Shown here: positions 25,098 through 34,925 of the stretch, piece after piece
How positions within the stretch are numbered: the stretch's first letter is position 1
How the letters are laid out: the number at the start of each line of letters is the position of its first letter
NCBI GenBank assembly: GCA_024036415.1
Contig: JAMWET010004084.1
Span: forward strand, 1 to 64,000
Length of the DNA stretch: 64,000 nucleotides
DNA from: Prochilodus magdalenae
Lineage: Eukaryota > Chordata > Actinopteri > Characiformes > Prochilodontidae
Direction of reading: 5' to 3'
Translations under genes and position numbers: made by a program
The notes under the pieces: generated by a model
The model's input: the letters and a program-made list of their open reading frames with translations, nothing else
Database searches by the model: none
What the model was told of the DNA's origin: nothing

Positions 25098-26393
25098 GTA
25101 GTTACTAGTGCAGAGAGAACAATATGTCATTGTGTCTACCCAAAACACTAAAAACCTACATGGACCCAGCATTGAACCAGCTAGGCTACAGCTAACATCA
25201 CAGCTTATCAATGTGAACAGCATTATCAATACCTAGCTACAAACATGAGGTAGGTCCCAATGGGACAGACGGTTAGTTCTTCTGAGAAATGATGAATGAC
25301 TCGTACTTCCAGACAAACCATGATGAAACCACAGAAGCTGATGAGAAAATGAGTTGTGGTGAAATGTAGGCAATGACGCAGGATGTAGGACAGCAAGCAG
25401 GGGGTCAAAGCACAGGCAGGCGACACCAAAAGCAGATCCATATCAGCACAAACAGGAGAAACAAGCTGGGGTTAACAAACTAGGGACACCAATGACCACA
25501 TGACAACCAGGCTAGTCATGTGACCAATGTAGAGCAAAGACAAGCATGAACATTGACGTAGCTTTCCAACATTAAAACCATCAAAAGAGTGACACTGAGC
25601 TTTATCTGCTAGATGTGGAATTATCCACAGCACATGTGGAACTGTGGAAATGTGGAAGCTTCTATGGTCTCATTCCAAAAAGGTACCGTTCGGTAGCTAG
25701 CTTTTTTGCTAGCTAACTATAGCTAGCCTGTTACCTGTGTGGCATTATTTCATTAGCAGTGCAATCGTCTGATTTGTTGTGAAAATAATTGCCATCATTT
25801 GTGACAATCAGTTACAACTGATGCACCAGAATTTAGGATCACTAGCCTACTCAGCACACATGTGCTCTGGGTGCACGTCTCCGTTTAGCCGCCCATTTCT
25901 GAAGCAGCTCACTTCATCTAACTTTCGCCAAGTTTCAGGGCTTTTTATATGGGAAATTATGAATCACTCTGAAGCTACTACCCTTACGTTTCATGGAGCT
26001 GAAGTGGTAGAGAAAAAAAGGGCGTCCATGGAAACCGACTGTTCATGTATTGTTGACTTCATCTCTCTCAAATACACGCTGTTGGAGAAATTCCTGGCAG
26101 CTCCCCCATGGTGATTTCACGAAAGCATGTGTTTCAGTTCAGCGAGGTCTGCAGCAGCCTTTAGCCACAAACCCAGCCATGAAAGATCAGCCTGTCCCGC
26201 AGTGTAAGGAGATCCAGGATGGAAAGAGGAATGGAGGGAGGGAGGGAGGGAGAAGTACAGGGGGGAAGGAAAAAGGCCATCGACAAACACATGCCTGGGG
26301 TGACAGGCTTGTCTTTAAATCCTTAGAAGATGTAGACGTGTAATACTTTCATAAGCACGAACGACAGCTTTGATTTGATTTGGCATGAACTGC
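25098..26393. other. Right-arm sequence without a recognised gene
   Basis: Frames at 25226-25441 (minus), 25779-26114 and 26050-26343 (plus) match no family and break in the left arm. A short GGGA-rich run lies at 26232-26252. The ends at 25680-25740 carry several gctagct palindromic words. Confidence 0.5.
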
Positions 26394-26617
26394 GGTGGTT
26401 GGTGTAGCTCAGCCGATAACACCACTACCCTCCAGGGAACCACCACCACCACATGTGGGAGACTAGGGTTCGATTCCCGGTCTAGGTGACTGTGCTGTGC
26501 TACACCAATAAGACTCCTTGAGCAAGACTCCTAACACCACATTGACCTACCTGTAATATGATTACCCTTGCAAGTTGCTCTGGATAAGAGCGTCAGCTAA
26601 ATGCCATAAATGTAAAC
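26394..26617 (+). mobile_element. tRNA-derived SINE with L2-type tail
   Basis: About 224 bases. The head reads ggtggttggtgtagctcag, fitting a pol III A box, and gggttcgattcccgg about 60 bases further fits the B box, so the 5' part derives from a tRNA. The body contains tgtgctacaccaataagact and gcaagactcctaacac. The 3' end reads gttgctctggataagagcgtcagctaaatgc, which resembles the 3' stem-loop of UnaL2-type LINEs used by many fish SINEs for retroposition. This is the best-preserved copy of the family in the window. Confidence 0.85.
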
Positions 26618-27110
26618 GAACTGGAGACGTTTCTGAACATCTGTGTTCAGCCACTCCTGCATCAAAGAATGGGCCAGATTTGGTGGATGCCATCCTGGCA
26701 CAATTCTGAGGAGAGTTTACTGTAGACTGGGATTTTAGCCACTGCTGGTAGACCCGTATGACCGCATGCTTCCTTACAGCTGCAGATTCAGCTGCTTCCT
26801 TCACACTATGGTCTTTGGGATGCCCCAATGCAGTCACTCCTTTTAGCCAATCATTACCAACTGCTGTGGATGCGTTTTCCACACATGGAACGAGACATTC
26901 CCTGCACTGTAGCACCTCCTCTCAATCTATGAATCGCATCACTCACACCCCGCAGGTATTTATAGCATCCTAATGCAGCATCATCTGCAGGAGCCTAAAG
27001 TTACATGGATGCCTTCCCTGGCATTGTGCTCGTTGTTCCAGGAAGTCCCACAGATTTCCAACAGGATTAAATCTGGGGATTTTGCAGGCCAGTCCAGAGG
27101 TATACATGCT
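26618..27110 (-). pseudogene. Tc1-like transposase remnant with DDE-end and HTH-like parts
   Basis: On the minus strand, starting near 27110, one frame reads DWPAKSPDL and, after loss of one base, the next frame reads NPVGNLWDFLEQ. This is the signature around the third catalytic residue of Tc1-type transposases; the usual glutamate in NP-I/V-E-N is glycine here. Further along the same strand (26915-26640) comes a frame with KEAAESAAVRKHAVIRVYQQW, which resembles an HTH recognition region. The order, C-terminal part before an HTH-like part, is reversed from an intact transposase, so two copies may abut or the element may be permuted. The segment ends where the SINE at 26394-26617 begins. A relative lies at 44036-44430. 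Confidence 0.6.
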
Positions 27111-27269
27111 CCTGAATGTTCTAACCATTTACATTCGCAGCCCTGCCAGCGCAAGAACTGGCATCTTGGAGTACAGGTATAGGAATGTTGTGTACCTCAG
27201 TAAGATGATGACCAAAAGGCAAAACCGGGTTGTCCAACAGCTCATTGTAGACACTCTGGTTCATATTCA

Positions 27270-29500
27270 CTAAAGTAACTAAAACACCCTCAGAGCGTCG
27301 CAGTGGTGAGTCATTTTCGTCCAGGCAGTTTATGTTGTTATGATTTGAATCTGATGTATGATATAGATGTGTCTACCCTTGTTTTTATCTAGCACCGTGT
27401 TTTAATACAGCTCAATTCCTGGGACTAAAATCCAGCAGCAGTCTTACAGAGGTTTGTGGGAATAAGAAAATCCCTCAGCATGTGTGTGTCATAGGGGGGC
27501 GGGGGGGTCGGGGGAGTCTGTATGCCTCTGAAGGTCATGCAAACATGCGGTTGATTGTGAGATCAAACGATCGTGGACTACTTGTTCTGAGAATAAAGAA
27601 GGACGCAGCTGGCGGCGGCGCTTTTCCATGCACAGCTCCAGTGCTGCGGCGCAGCCGGCTATTCATGCTCAGCCTGAACCCTAATCTTCAAGCACAGCTC
27701 TACTGTCTGATATGAATGCCTCTAATTCCTCCGTCTTCACCAGTGAGAGATATCTCCTGTCCTCCACCCTCCCCCAGTCTCATTTTCTGTATATGAGTGT
27801 TTGCTATCTGCTCTGGCTCGGTATATGAAGCTCCGGTCACTGTCTATGCACAGTGTTCTCTCTCTGCTTTAATAAGGGGGAAGGCGTGTGGTGACGTCTG
27901 TGAGGCACACTCCAAATGAGCTTGGTTTGTGACTCAGGGTGTTTGATGTGGAGCGATAGAAGAACTGAGTGGGCTCTGAAAGGGCTTTAGTTCTCTCTGG
28001 GCTGGCTTTGCCACCCAGCTGTCACCCTGTGCACCCAGTGCCTAAACACACATTTGCCTAAACACACATTTACACACGTGGCCCTTCATGCATCACTGTA
28101 GAGTCACTGTAGAGTGCATACACTAGGGGCTGCCCAGACAAGTCCGCTAGTTCACTTGTCAACTTTACTGCCCGGTGATGATGCTTTACGTTTGACGTTG
28201 ACTAGTGTCTTTAGGGCCCAGCTACAGGAGAGCCTCTCGGCAAGGCCGTCTAGGGTGCACCTAAGTCGGATACACATTTAGAAGGTTCTGGGGTCCGTAT
28301 CTCTGACTCCCTTAAGGCTAGTAATGAGATCCAGGGCTTCCTGGAAAGTGCAAGACACTCTAATGACATGTGGAGCTACACTATGAGTTCTAAAAAAGTT
28401 GCTTGCTGCAAAGCAGTCTATTGCCCCGTCATCAGGGATTAGTGAACTCGATGTTCAGGGAAATGCTCTACCTTAAATAGGACATAGCCGTGGCAGGTGT
28501 ACAGTATATGACAAGCGAAGTTTTGTTCTTCGGATAGGTCCTCATCCTCCTCAGGTAGCTTTTTTATTAGTGTCTTCTCAGCACCACCTGGTTTTCTGGA
28601 GTTCTTGCTGCTGCTGTCCATTTTTATTAAATTCACCTATGAGAACTGCTACAGCAGTGATGCAGAAACTGTACTGAACTATGTCTGTTGTGTCAGCCAG
28701 TACCAGATTCAAACTGTCACGTTAAATTTGATATTCCACACATATACAGATAACTGTGCATAGGTTTATACGTTAGCTCTCAGTATCCGGCCCAAAATGC
28801 TACCAGCTCACTGGGAAGTCTCCTGACTCTCCGGATTATCCACTCTGGCACTACGTAGATGCATCACTGAATGAGACTGTGTTGGGTTCAGTTACAAGCT
28901 TTAGATGAAACGCTGTCAAACATATTGAGTTAATGTAATAAACTTGTATTAAAAGACATTTTATATTATACAGTGTATATTAGGAATAGTACATATTAAC
29001 ACATGGCGAAAGACAGTTGCCATGTTCAAAGGATCCGGCAAGAATGGAACTACATTTTTGCTAGGACAGCAACCATATAGAATTGTGTGAGCATTACATT
29101 TTATCCAAACGGTCAAAAACACATGTTTAACACACATAGTGCTAACATGCCATAAGCCTAGCATGGCCATGCCACTGGATTCTACTTTCCCAGAGAGTGA
29201 GCGTGTATTCATCAGCCCGGTAAGTTGACATCCCCCTGACTGTTTGCCATGCCGATCCACCCTCGTACCACTTAGATCACTGATCAAATCTCTGCAGACA
29301 AATAGATAATGTGTGAAACCTTTAATTTTGGAGAATAAACTAAAAGACCAATATTACAAACAACCGAGAGACAATCAGAAGGACGGGGTGAGTGAAAAAT
29401 GGGATCTCTCTTTAACCACCCAGAAAACATTGGGCAAATTAGCAGTGCACCACCAGTTTTGCCATAAGTGGCCCAGGACTGGTCCACTACCCTCTGGCTT
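27270..29500. other. Right-arm sequence without a recognised gene
   Basis: Cleaner copy of the 3633-6300 region. The part at 27590-27930 is GC-richer, with ggcggcggcg and gcggcgcagccggc, and free of known repeats. It could be a regulatory or untranslated stretch, but no exon with good splice sites and a conserved frame is visible. The rest is AT-rich with ordinary intergenic composition. Confidence 0.5.
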
Positions 29501-29509
29501 CATGGATAC

Positions 29510-30046
29510 TACAGGGGTTGGACAATGAAACTGAAACACCTGTCATTTTAGTGTGGGAGGTCTCATGGCTAAATTGGACCAGCCTGGTGGCCAATCTTCA
29601 TTAACTGCACATTGCACCAGTAAGAGCAGAGTGTGAAGGTTCAGTTAGCAGGTAAGAGCACAGTTCTGCTCAAAATACTGCAATGCACACAACATTATGG
29701 GAGACATACCAGAGTTCAAAAGAGGACAAACTGTTGGTGCACGTCTTGCTGGCGCATCTGTGACCAAGACAGCAAGTCTTTGTGATGTATCAAGAGCCAC
29801 GGTATCCAGGGTAATGTCAGCATACCACCAAGAAGGACCAACCTCCACCAGCATCACGTAGTGACCTGGCCACTATCCTGCAAGAAGAATGGCTTAAAAT
29901 CCCTCTGACCACTGTGCAGGACGCAGTATATGTCCTTCCCAAGACGAACTGACACTGTATTGGCCGCAAAAGGAGGCCCTACACCATACTAATAAATGAT
30001 TGAGGTCTAAAACCAGGTGTTTCAGTTTCACTGTCCAACCCCTGTA
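29510..30046 (+). mobile_element. Internally deleted Tc1/mariner element
   Basis: A 537-bp element bounded by inverted ends. The left end reads tacaggggttggacaatgaa and the right end is its near-perfect reverse complement, finishing cctgta. Terminal TA dinucleotides suit Tc1/mariner insertion. Inside are the transposase N-terminal HTH frame (29697-29861) and a C-terminal remnant at about 29865-29995 that reads ILQEEWLKIPL and, after further changes, KRRPYT. The catalytic DDE centre is missing, so the copy is non-autonomous. A related but rearranged copy lies at 51793-52483. Confidence 0.85.
29697..29861 (+). pseudogene. Tc1-like transposase N-terminal HTH fragment
   Basis: A 54-codon open frame beginning MGDIPEFKRGQ and ending STSIT before a TAG. 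Residues 7-45 fit the PAIRED-like helix-turn-helix of Tc1-type transposases, with RLAGASVTKTASLCDVS as the first helices and RATVSRVMSAYHQEG as the recognition region. Full Tc1 transposases are about 340 residues, so this is only the DNA-binding head. The following central domain with the catalytic aspartates is deleted, and only a C-terminal scrap remains downstream. It cannot transpose itself, but the ends could in principle be mobilised in trans. The same frame is frameshifted in the left-arm copy. Confidence 0.8.
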
Positions 30047-30839
30047 GGTCTGTGTTGATATATTAACACATTTTAGATGTGTCCAGAATGTTGAGATGTG
30101 AGACTCGCTATTGATTGAACATCAAGAAAAATTTATAATTAAATTAATATTCTCGTATTTCCAACCAAATATTTGATACATTAACAAAAAATGACAGAAT
30201 ATTTATAATTTCATAACTTCTTGTTGCTTTAGAAGTACAGTCCTTCATATATTGATTAAATCACCTTGTATATATAAGTGTAGCTATTTGCCCTTGCTCT
30301 ATAAATAATATCTATAATAATTCATTAAGAATTTCATAATATTGAGATTGTGTGCTATAAGTCCATAGCATAAACAGACACTATTGGCAAACCTTGCTAC
30401 TGAACTAGAACCTATTGTTTGTGCTACACTAATAAATGGGACTGCAAAACGTTCTATGGCTTGTGATAATATCAAAACTGTTGATGAACCATTCATAATG
30501 CGTACTGCAGTCTGCGGTGCATCATTTGGACCAAAATTATTTTCATTTGTTGGATGACGTAAATGACTTGATTCATCTCACTCATCTGGGATGTGTGGGA
30601 ATTGGTCAGCATGCTCCCAGCACACAATGAAACGCTCGGATTGTTCCAGGCTTTGTTTACATGCTGGTGTTTTGGTGATATTGCTGTTGCAGAAGCTAAT
30701 ACTGCCGCCTGGATTAACCAAACAATATACCGGGGAGTCCTAATACGCGGTCATGATTCTTCCCCTGTCTCAGAATGCTGATGCGTGTTAATGTTCATAG
30801 CTGGACTGCCCCTCTCTCTCTCTCTGTGGCACTCTGCTG
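30047..30839. other. Right-arm AT-rich sequence without a gene
   Basis: AT-rich non-coding DNA between the Tc1-like element and the candidate conserved block. No repeat or gene is recognised. Confidence 0.5.
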
Positions 30840-31030
30840 TCACTTAAAGAGGAGAGTATGTGTATTATGGAGATTAAAAAAAGAGCCTCCACTTTCAGAC
30901 TGTCAGACTCAGCCTGCAGGGCCGCTGGCAAACTCATTTCTCTAATGGCGTGCTTGAGCGCGAGAACAGATTACACAGATGCATTTTCCTAATGCGAGTG
31001 CAGCTCCGTTCAGTGGATTTGATAATTAAC
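30840..31030. promoter_or_regulatory. Candidate conserved non-coding element
   Basis: A stretch free of known repeats, more even in composition than its surroundings. It carries several TAAT/ATTA homeodomain-type cores, among them tctaatggcg, cctaatgcg and gataattaac, plus a run with gagattaaaaaaagagcc. No open frame or RNA fold stands out. Its style resembles vertebrate developmental enhancers, but that is inference; without alignment to other fish it is only a candidate. Confidence 0.35.
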
Positions 31031-31104
31031 AGCTAAAAGTAAAAGGCAGGCATATTAAGCCTGGGCTCCCTCTGTCCATCGCCATCAGTTTAATGCTGGG
31101 CTTC

Positions 31105-31256
31105 TCCCTCCCTCTACACCTCTTCCTCTCCCTCTGAATCTCTCCTTCTCCCTCTCTCTCTCTCTTCCTCCCTAATCCCCTCTCTCTCTCTCTCTCTTGC
31201 TCTCTTCCTGCATCTACACCTCTCTCTCTTTCCCTCTGTCTCTCTCTCTCTCTAAT
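31105..31256. repeat. CT-rich tract, right-arm copy
   Basis: Interrupted (CT)n with ctacacctcttcc-type breaks. It lies directly next to the candidate conserved block at 30840-31030. Confidence 0.85.
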
Positions 31257-31509
31257 GGCTCTGCCAAGACATTGTTCCTGTTCTCAGCTTTATGCTTTCT
31301 GAGCAAAGAATCTTGATAACAAGCTCCCGCAGTTACGGTGCAGTTTGGAAGAATTTGGACGCAAAAAAAAAGTGGCCATTTTTTAAGCAGAGATGTGAAA
31401 AGAAACTGTGATTGTGAAACTGAACTACAGACCGTCAGCGTCCAATCAAAATGTTTATTGGTTAAACCATATAGGAATTACGGTTGTTTATGCAAAACAT
31501 GTTTTTGGC

Positions 31510-31615
31510 CATCTGTCAATTCAATTCAACTTTATTGTCATTATACCAATACAGGGTTGTACAGTATAACGAAACACGGTCAGGCTCCTCCTCCAGTGCA
31601 GTTAAAGAATGTGTG

Positions 31616-31697
<82 letters not shown>

Positions 31698-31860
31698 AAT
31701 AGTGTAAGGCAAAGACAAATACACAAAAACAATGTGTGCAAGCAGTACAGTACAGTACAGTATGTGTACAGGACATGTGCAAAGAGTAGCGCAGTATCAG
31801 TAAGTATGTGGTTTAAACAGTATGGATATATAAAGTGTACAGTGCAGGTGGGAAAACAGC
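31510..31860. mobile_element. Interspersed repeat interrupted by an AT microsatellite
   Basis: It begins with a block reading ttcaactttattgtcattat, continues through a bipartite body, and contains a (tacag)n-like stretch at about 31747-31763. This layout, with a short conserved head telling of a retroposon and a central microsatellite, is familiar from fish interspersed repeats. A distant relative with a similar opening lies at 51525-51790. Orientation and family are uncertain. No coding capacity is visible. Confidence 0.45.
31613..31697. repeat. (AT)n microsatellite
   Basis: About 85 bases of TA alternation with rare cytosine or guanine interruptions, inside the interspersed repeat at 31510-31860. 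It produces spurious IYIYIY open frames on both strands. Confidence 0.9.
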
Positions 31861-32377
31861 CACTGTGAACTGTCAATGGGTCATTTCCTAATGAAGGGAA
31901 ACTCCACCAACTTTTTTTTACATTAAATTCTGCATAGTTCAACCGTTAGCATGTGAACAAAGTCATCCAGAGTGGCTCAGTATGAAACGCTCCATTTTAG
32001 AGAACCTCATGAAGACAGGATAGTTCACAGTGGTGGTGATAGGAACCAGATGTCCACCTTTAAAAGCCTCCTCATGGAATGTCATTGCATGAAATGGTTA
32101 CGAATACTCCGCTTCTGTCTCTGTCGGAGATACTGCTTCACTGTAGTTACGTAAAAAAGATTTGGCTAAATGGTTTGATTGGTTTTTTGGGGGGGGTTTT
32201 GGTGGAGGGATGCACAAAAAGAGTTCTAAGGCAAAATAGTCCCCAAAGAAAAAGAAAAAAAACAGATATGCAACTGTGTTGCCATTATCAACATTACATT
32301 AACACTTAGAAGCCAAACACATGTAGGTTCACTGGTGGTGGTTGATATTTTATATTTATATACTTAGCCTATATCAG

Positions 32378-32640
32378 TCAATCAATCAATCAATCAATCT
32401 TTATTTGTATAGCGCTTTTTACAACCAACGTTGTCTCAAAGCAGCTTCCCAGAAAATCAGTTAGTACTGACATAGAAGGAGGAAGTGGGGGGGACTGGGT
32501 GCAAGACCCCCTTGAGCAAGCCAGAGGCAACAGTGGTGAGGAAAAATTCCCTTGAGTAAGGAAGAAGCCTCGAGAGGAACCAGGCTCCTCAAGGGCGGAA
32601 CCCAACCTCCTCAGGTCGATCCTGGATGAGGAGAGTATAT
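32378..32640 (-). mobile_element. Fish retroposon-like repeat with an ATCA-type tail
   Basis: The segment starts with a (tcaa)n run followed by a block containing tttgtatagcgctttttaca, then text with gagcaagccagaggcaacag and ggaagaagcctcgagaggaa. From memory this is an abundant interspersed repeat of otophysan fish whose 3' end carries a short tandem tail. The tail at the low-coordinate end places the element on the minus strand. The exact family, LINE 3' end or SINE, cannot be settled from the sequence alone. Confidence 0.6.
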
Positions 32641-32834
32641 ATATAATGGGACTCCTGGTTAACATCACCACCACTGTAATTAAAATAGAGTCTATAAGTT
32701 TCTCTACAAATGAATCACATCACATAAAAGCACTCTGAATGAATGTTTACAATCAACCACTAAACTGTGCAGATATTTGGAATTAATTGGTGGACTTCCA
32801 TTTCCACGTATAAGATCCATAGTTGGTTCTACAA

Positions 32835-33095
32835 GGTCTAGTGTCACTCCACCTCCACCCCTACCACAAAAACAGCAGGAACTGTGTGAGAATATTCAAG
32901 ATGCATGGGACGGATTATCACAGGACACAGCCAACATGGCAGCCTGATGCCATACTGAGAGATACTACTTCTGTAGGTGTAGCTCAGTGAATATTATCCA
33001 TATCAGTCTACATTCATCATCATTTATTGTTCCCTCCCAATAGCATTGCAGTCCCACACTTCCTTCTGTCTGGAACTATGATGAGCAGAGGTGCT
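32835..33095 (+). pseudogene. Tc1-like transposase C-terminal remnant
   Basis: It carries cagcaggaactgtgtgagaa and ggacggattatcacaggaca, the same text found at 59790-59850, where it encodes the LQELCEN-type C-terminal part of a Tc1-like transposase. It ends with cattgcagtcccacacttcc followed by a degraded gatgag terminal repeat. Frames are broken. It begins just at the point where the inverted repeat leaves the window. Confidence 0.6.
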
Positions 33096-34548
33096 ATCCA
33101 CTACACTAAACCTACCATGTGACGTGTGTTAATGCCATAAAGCCGGCCACAAGAGCTTAAACAAGATGTCAAAAATCAATAAGCTGAGATTTTAACAGCC
33201 TCATAACCCACAGTTTCTACACAGTTTAGAGGCAAGAACATCCAGGTTAGCTTAGCATTAGCATGTGACCTAGAAGTAGTGAAGAAAAGGCACGGAATAG
33301 ACCAGAAACGCCATACAGGATGTAGTAAAATGGATAAAAGACTATCATGGAGAGAAAAACACATCATGACTTTAGATCCACCCCCAAGAACTACTGGCAA
33401 AGCTCAAGGAGAGAAAGGCCAGGCCAAGTACATAAACAAGCCTCCAGAGTTCTAGAACAAAGTCTTACGGACAGATGAGATTAACCGCGGGAGGAAAAAA
33501 AGAACAGCTCATGAAAATGATCCAAAGCAGGGATGCCCAACTCCAACTGTACCATTCTGCAGAGTGTAGTTCCAACCCTAATCGAACACAACTGGTTCAG
33601 TGAGTCAAGGCCTTCAGGAGCGTCTGATTATTAGAGCCAGGTTTCTAGGACCTACACCCTCCAGCGCCGTAGATTTCCAGCAGTTGGTACCACTAATCTA
33701 ATCACTCCTTTAAAATCTGATAGTAGGGTATTCGCGGTTGCCAGTGAAACTGACTTACTTTATGATTCCTTAATTAATGATGTGACTTCAGATTGTGGAC
33801 AGAAGCATCTTAACCATTTCAGGGGAAGTCTTAGGGGCCTTCTAGCTCTTCAGAGAAGCTCTAAGGAACACTGGTCTCAATCAACACATGTCTATAATGT
33901 TTAGTTCATTTGTATACAATATAATTTAACAAATATATAAAAAATAAATTATTAGATGTTTAGTTTGCCCTCATGTTTTGTTGTTAGGACAGCTCTGGTT
34001 AGAATTTCACAAGCTTAAGAAGAGGCTTCATGATTAACCATCAACATGATTATGAACTGGAGGAATCAACCAATCACATCTGCATTCCCAGTAGCCAGCA
34101 CAGATTTCATGAGAGATGACATCACTCTGAGACCTCTGGAAGTCTTAGATACATCACAGACTATGAATAAGTCTAATCAATGGGTTGTTAGTAACGGACA
34201 ACAGTGGTCGCAGTTTTAACCCAGAGCCCTCTACTCCAAGAGTCCATGTGAACCTACAGTGTCAAATATATTCTAATATATTCACCATAGGCTTCAAGCT
34301 GTATAGCTGTCTGCTTTTTATCTGGACATGCCTTGTAAAAGCTTGTGTTTAACCTACAACTGGCAAAAAATTGCAGGGGTTTCTCCACTAGCTTAACGCT
34401 AACAAATTACTGCAATTCCTCCTTAGAGGAGGTTAGCATTATTGTTGAGGTGTTTACTCCCAAACTCCCCAATATTGCCTCTGTATAAATAACTCTGAAA
34501 AGCCCTGCCCATGCTATTCCCAAAACTACAATCTTCCTGGATATGAAT
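33096..34548. other. Unique sequence without a gene
   Basis: Ordinary AT-leaning non-coding DNA. The segment at 33525-33680 (ggatgcccaactccaactgt and following) resembles a common fish interspersed repeat. No exon is recognised. Confidence 0.5.
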
Positions 34549-34925
34549 CCCATTCAACCTACTGACAACACTGGCACGTCCCACTCAACCTACTGAGAAC
34601 ACTGGCACATCCCACTCAACCTACTGAGAACACTGGCACATCCCACTCAACCTACTGAGAACACTGGCACATCCCACTCAACCTACTGAGAACACTGGCA
34701 CATCCCACTCAACCTACTGAGAACACTGGCACATCCCATTCAACCTACTGAGAACACTGGCACATCCCACTCAACCTACTGAGAACACTGGCACATCCCA
34801 TTCAACCTACTGAGAACACTGGCACATCCCACTCAACCTGACTAGCTGCGACGAACACTGTGCACATCCCAACTTAATCCACCTACTGAGAACACATGGG
34901 CACATCCATGATTCAAGCCTACCTC
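34549..34925. repeat. 31-bp minisatellite
   Basis: Unit cccactcaacctactgagaa plus cactggcacat, 31 bases. About nine regular copies run from 34549 to 34827. The last three copies, to about 34925, carry many small insertions (for example gactagctgcgacgaacac). Units are contiguous with no unique spacers. Confidence 0.92.

Noticed and set aside
26394..26470. A possible functional tRNA gene at the SINE head
   Set aside because: The A and B boxes are present, but no cloverleaf with a proper acceptor stem closes, and the sequence continues into a SINE body.
34549..34925. Regular 31-bp spacing resembling a CRISPR array
   Set aside because: Units are contiguous, with no unique spacers; the DNA is vertebrate.
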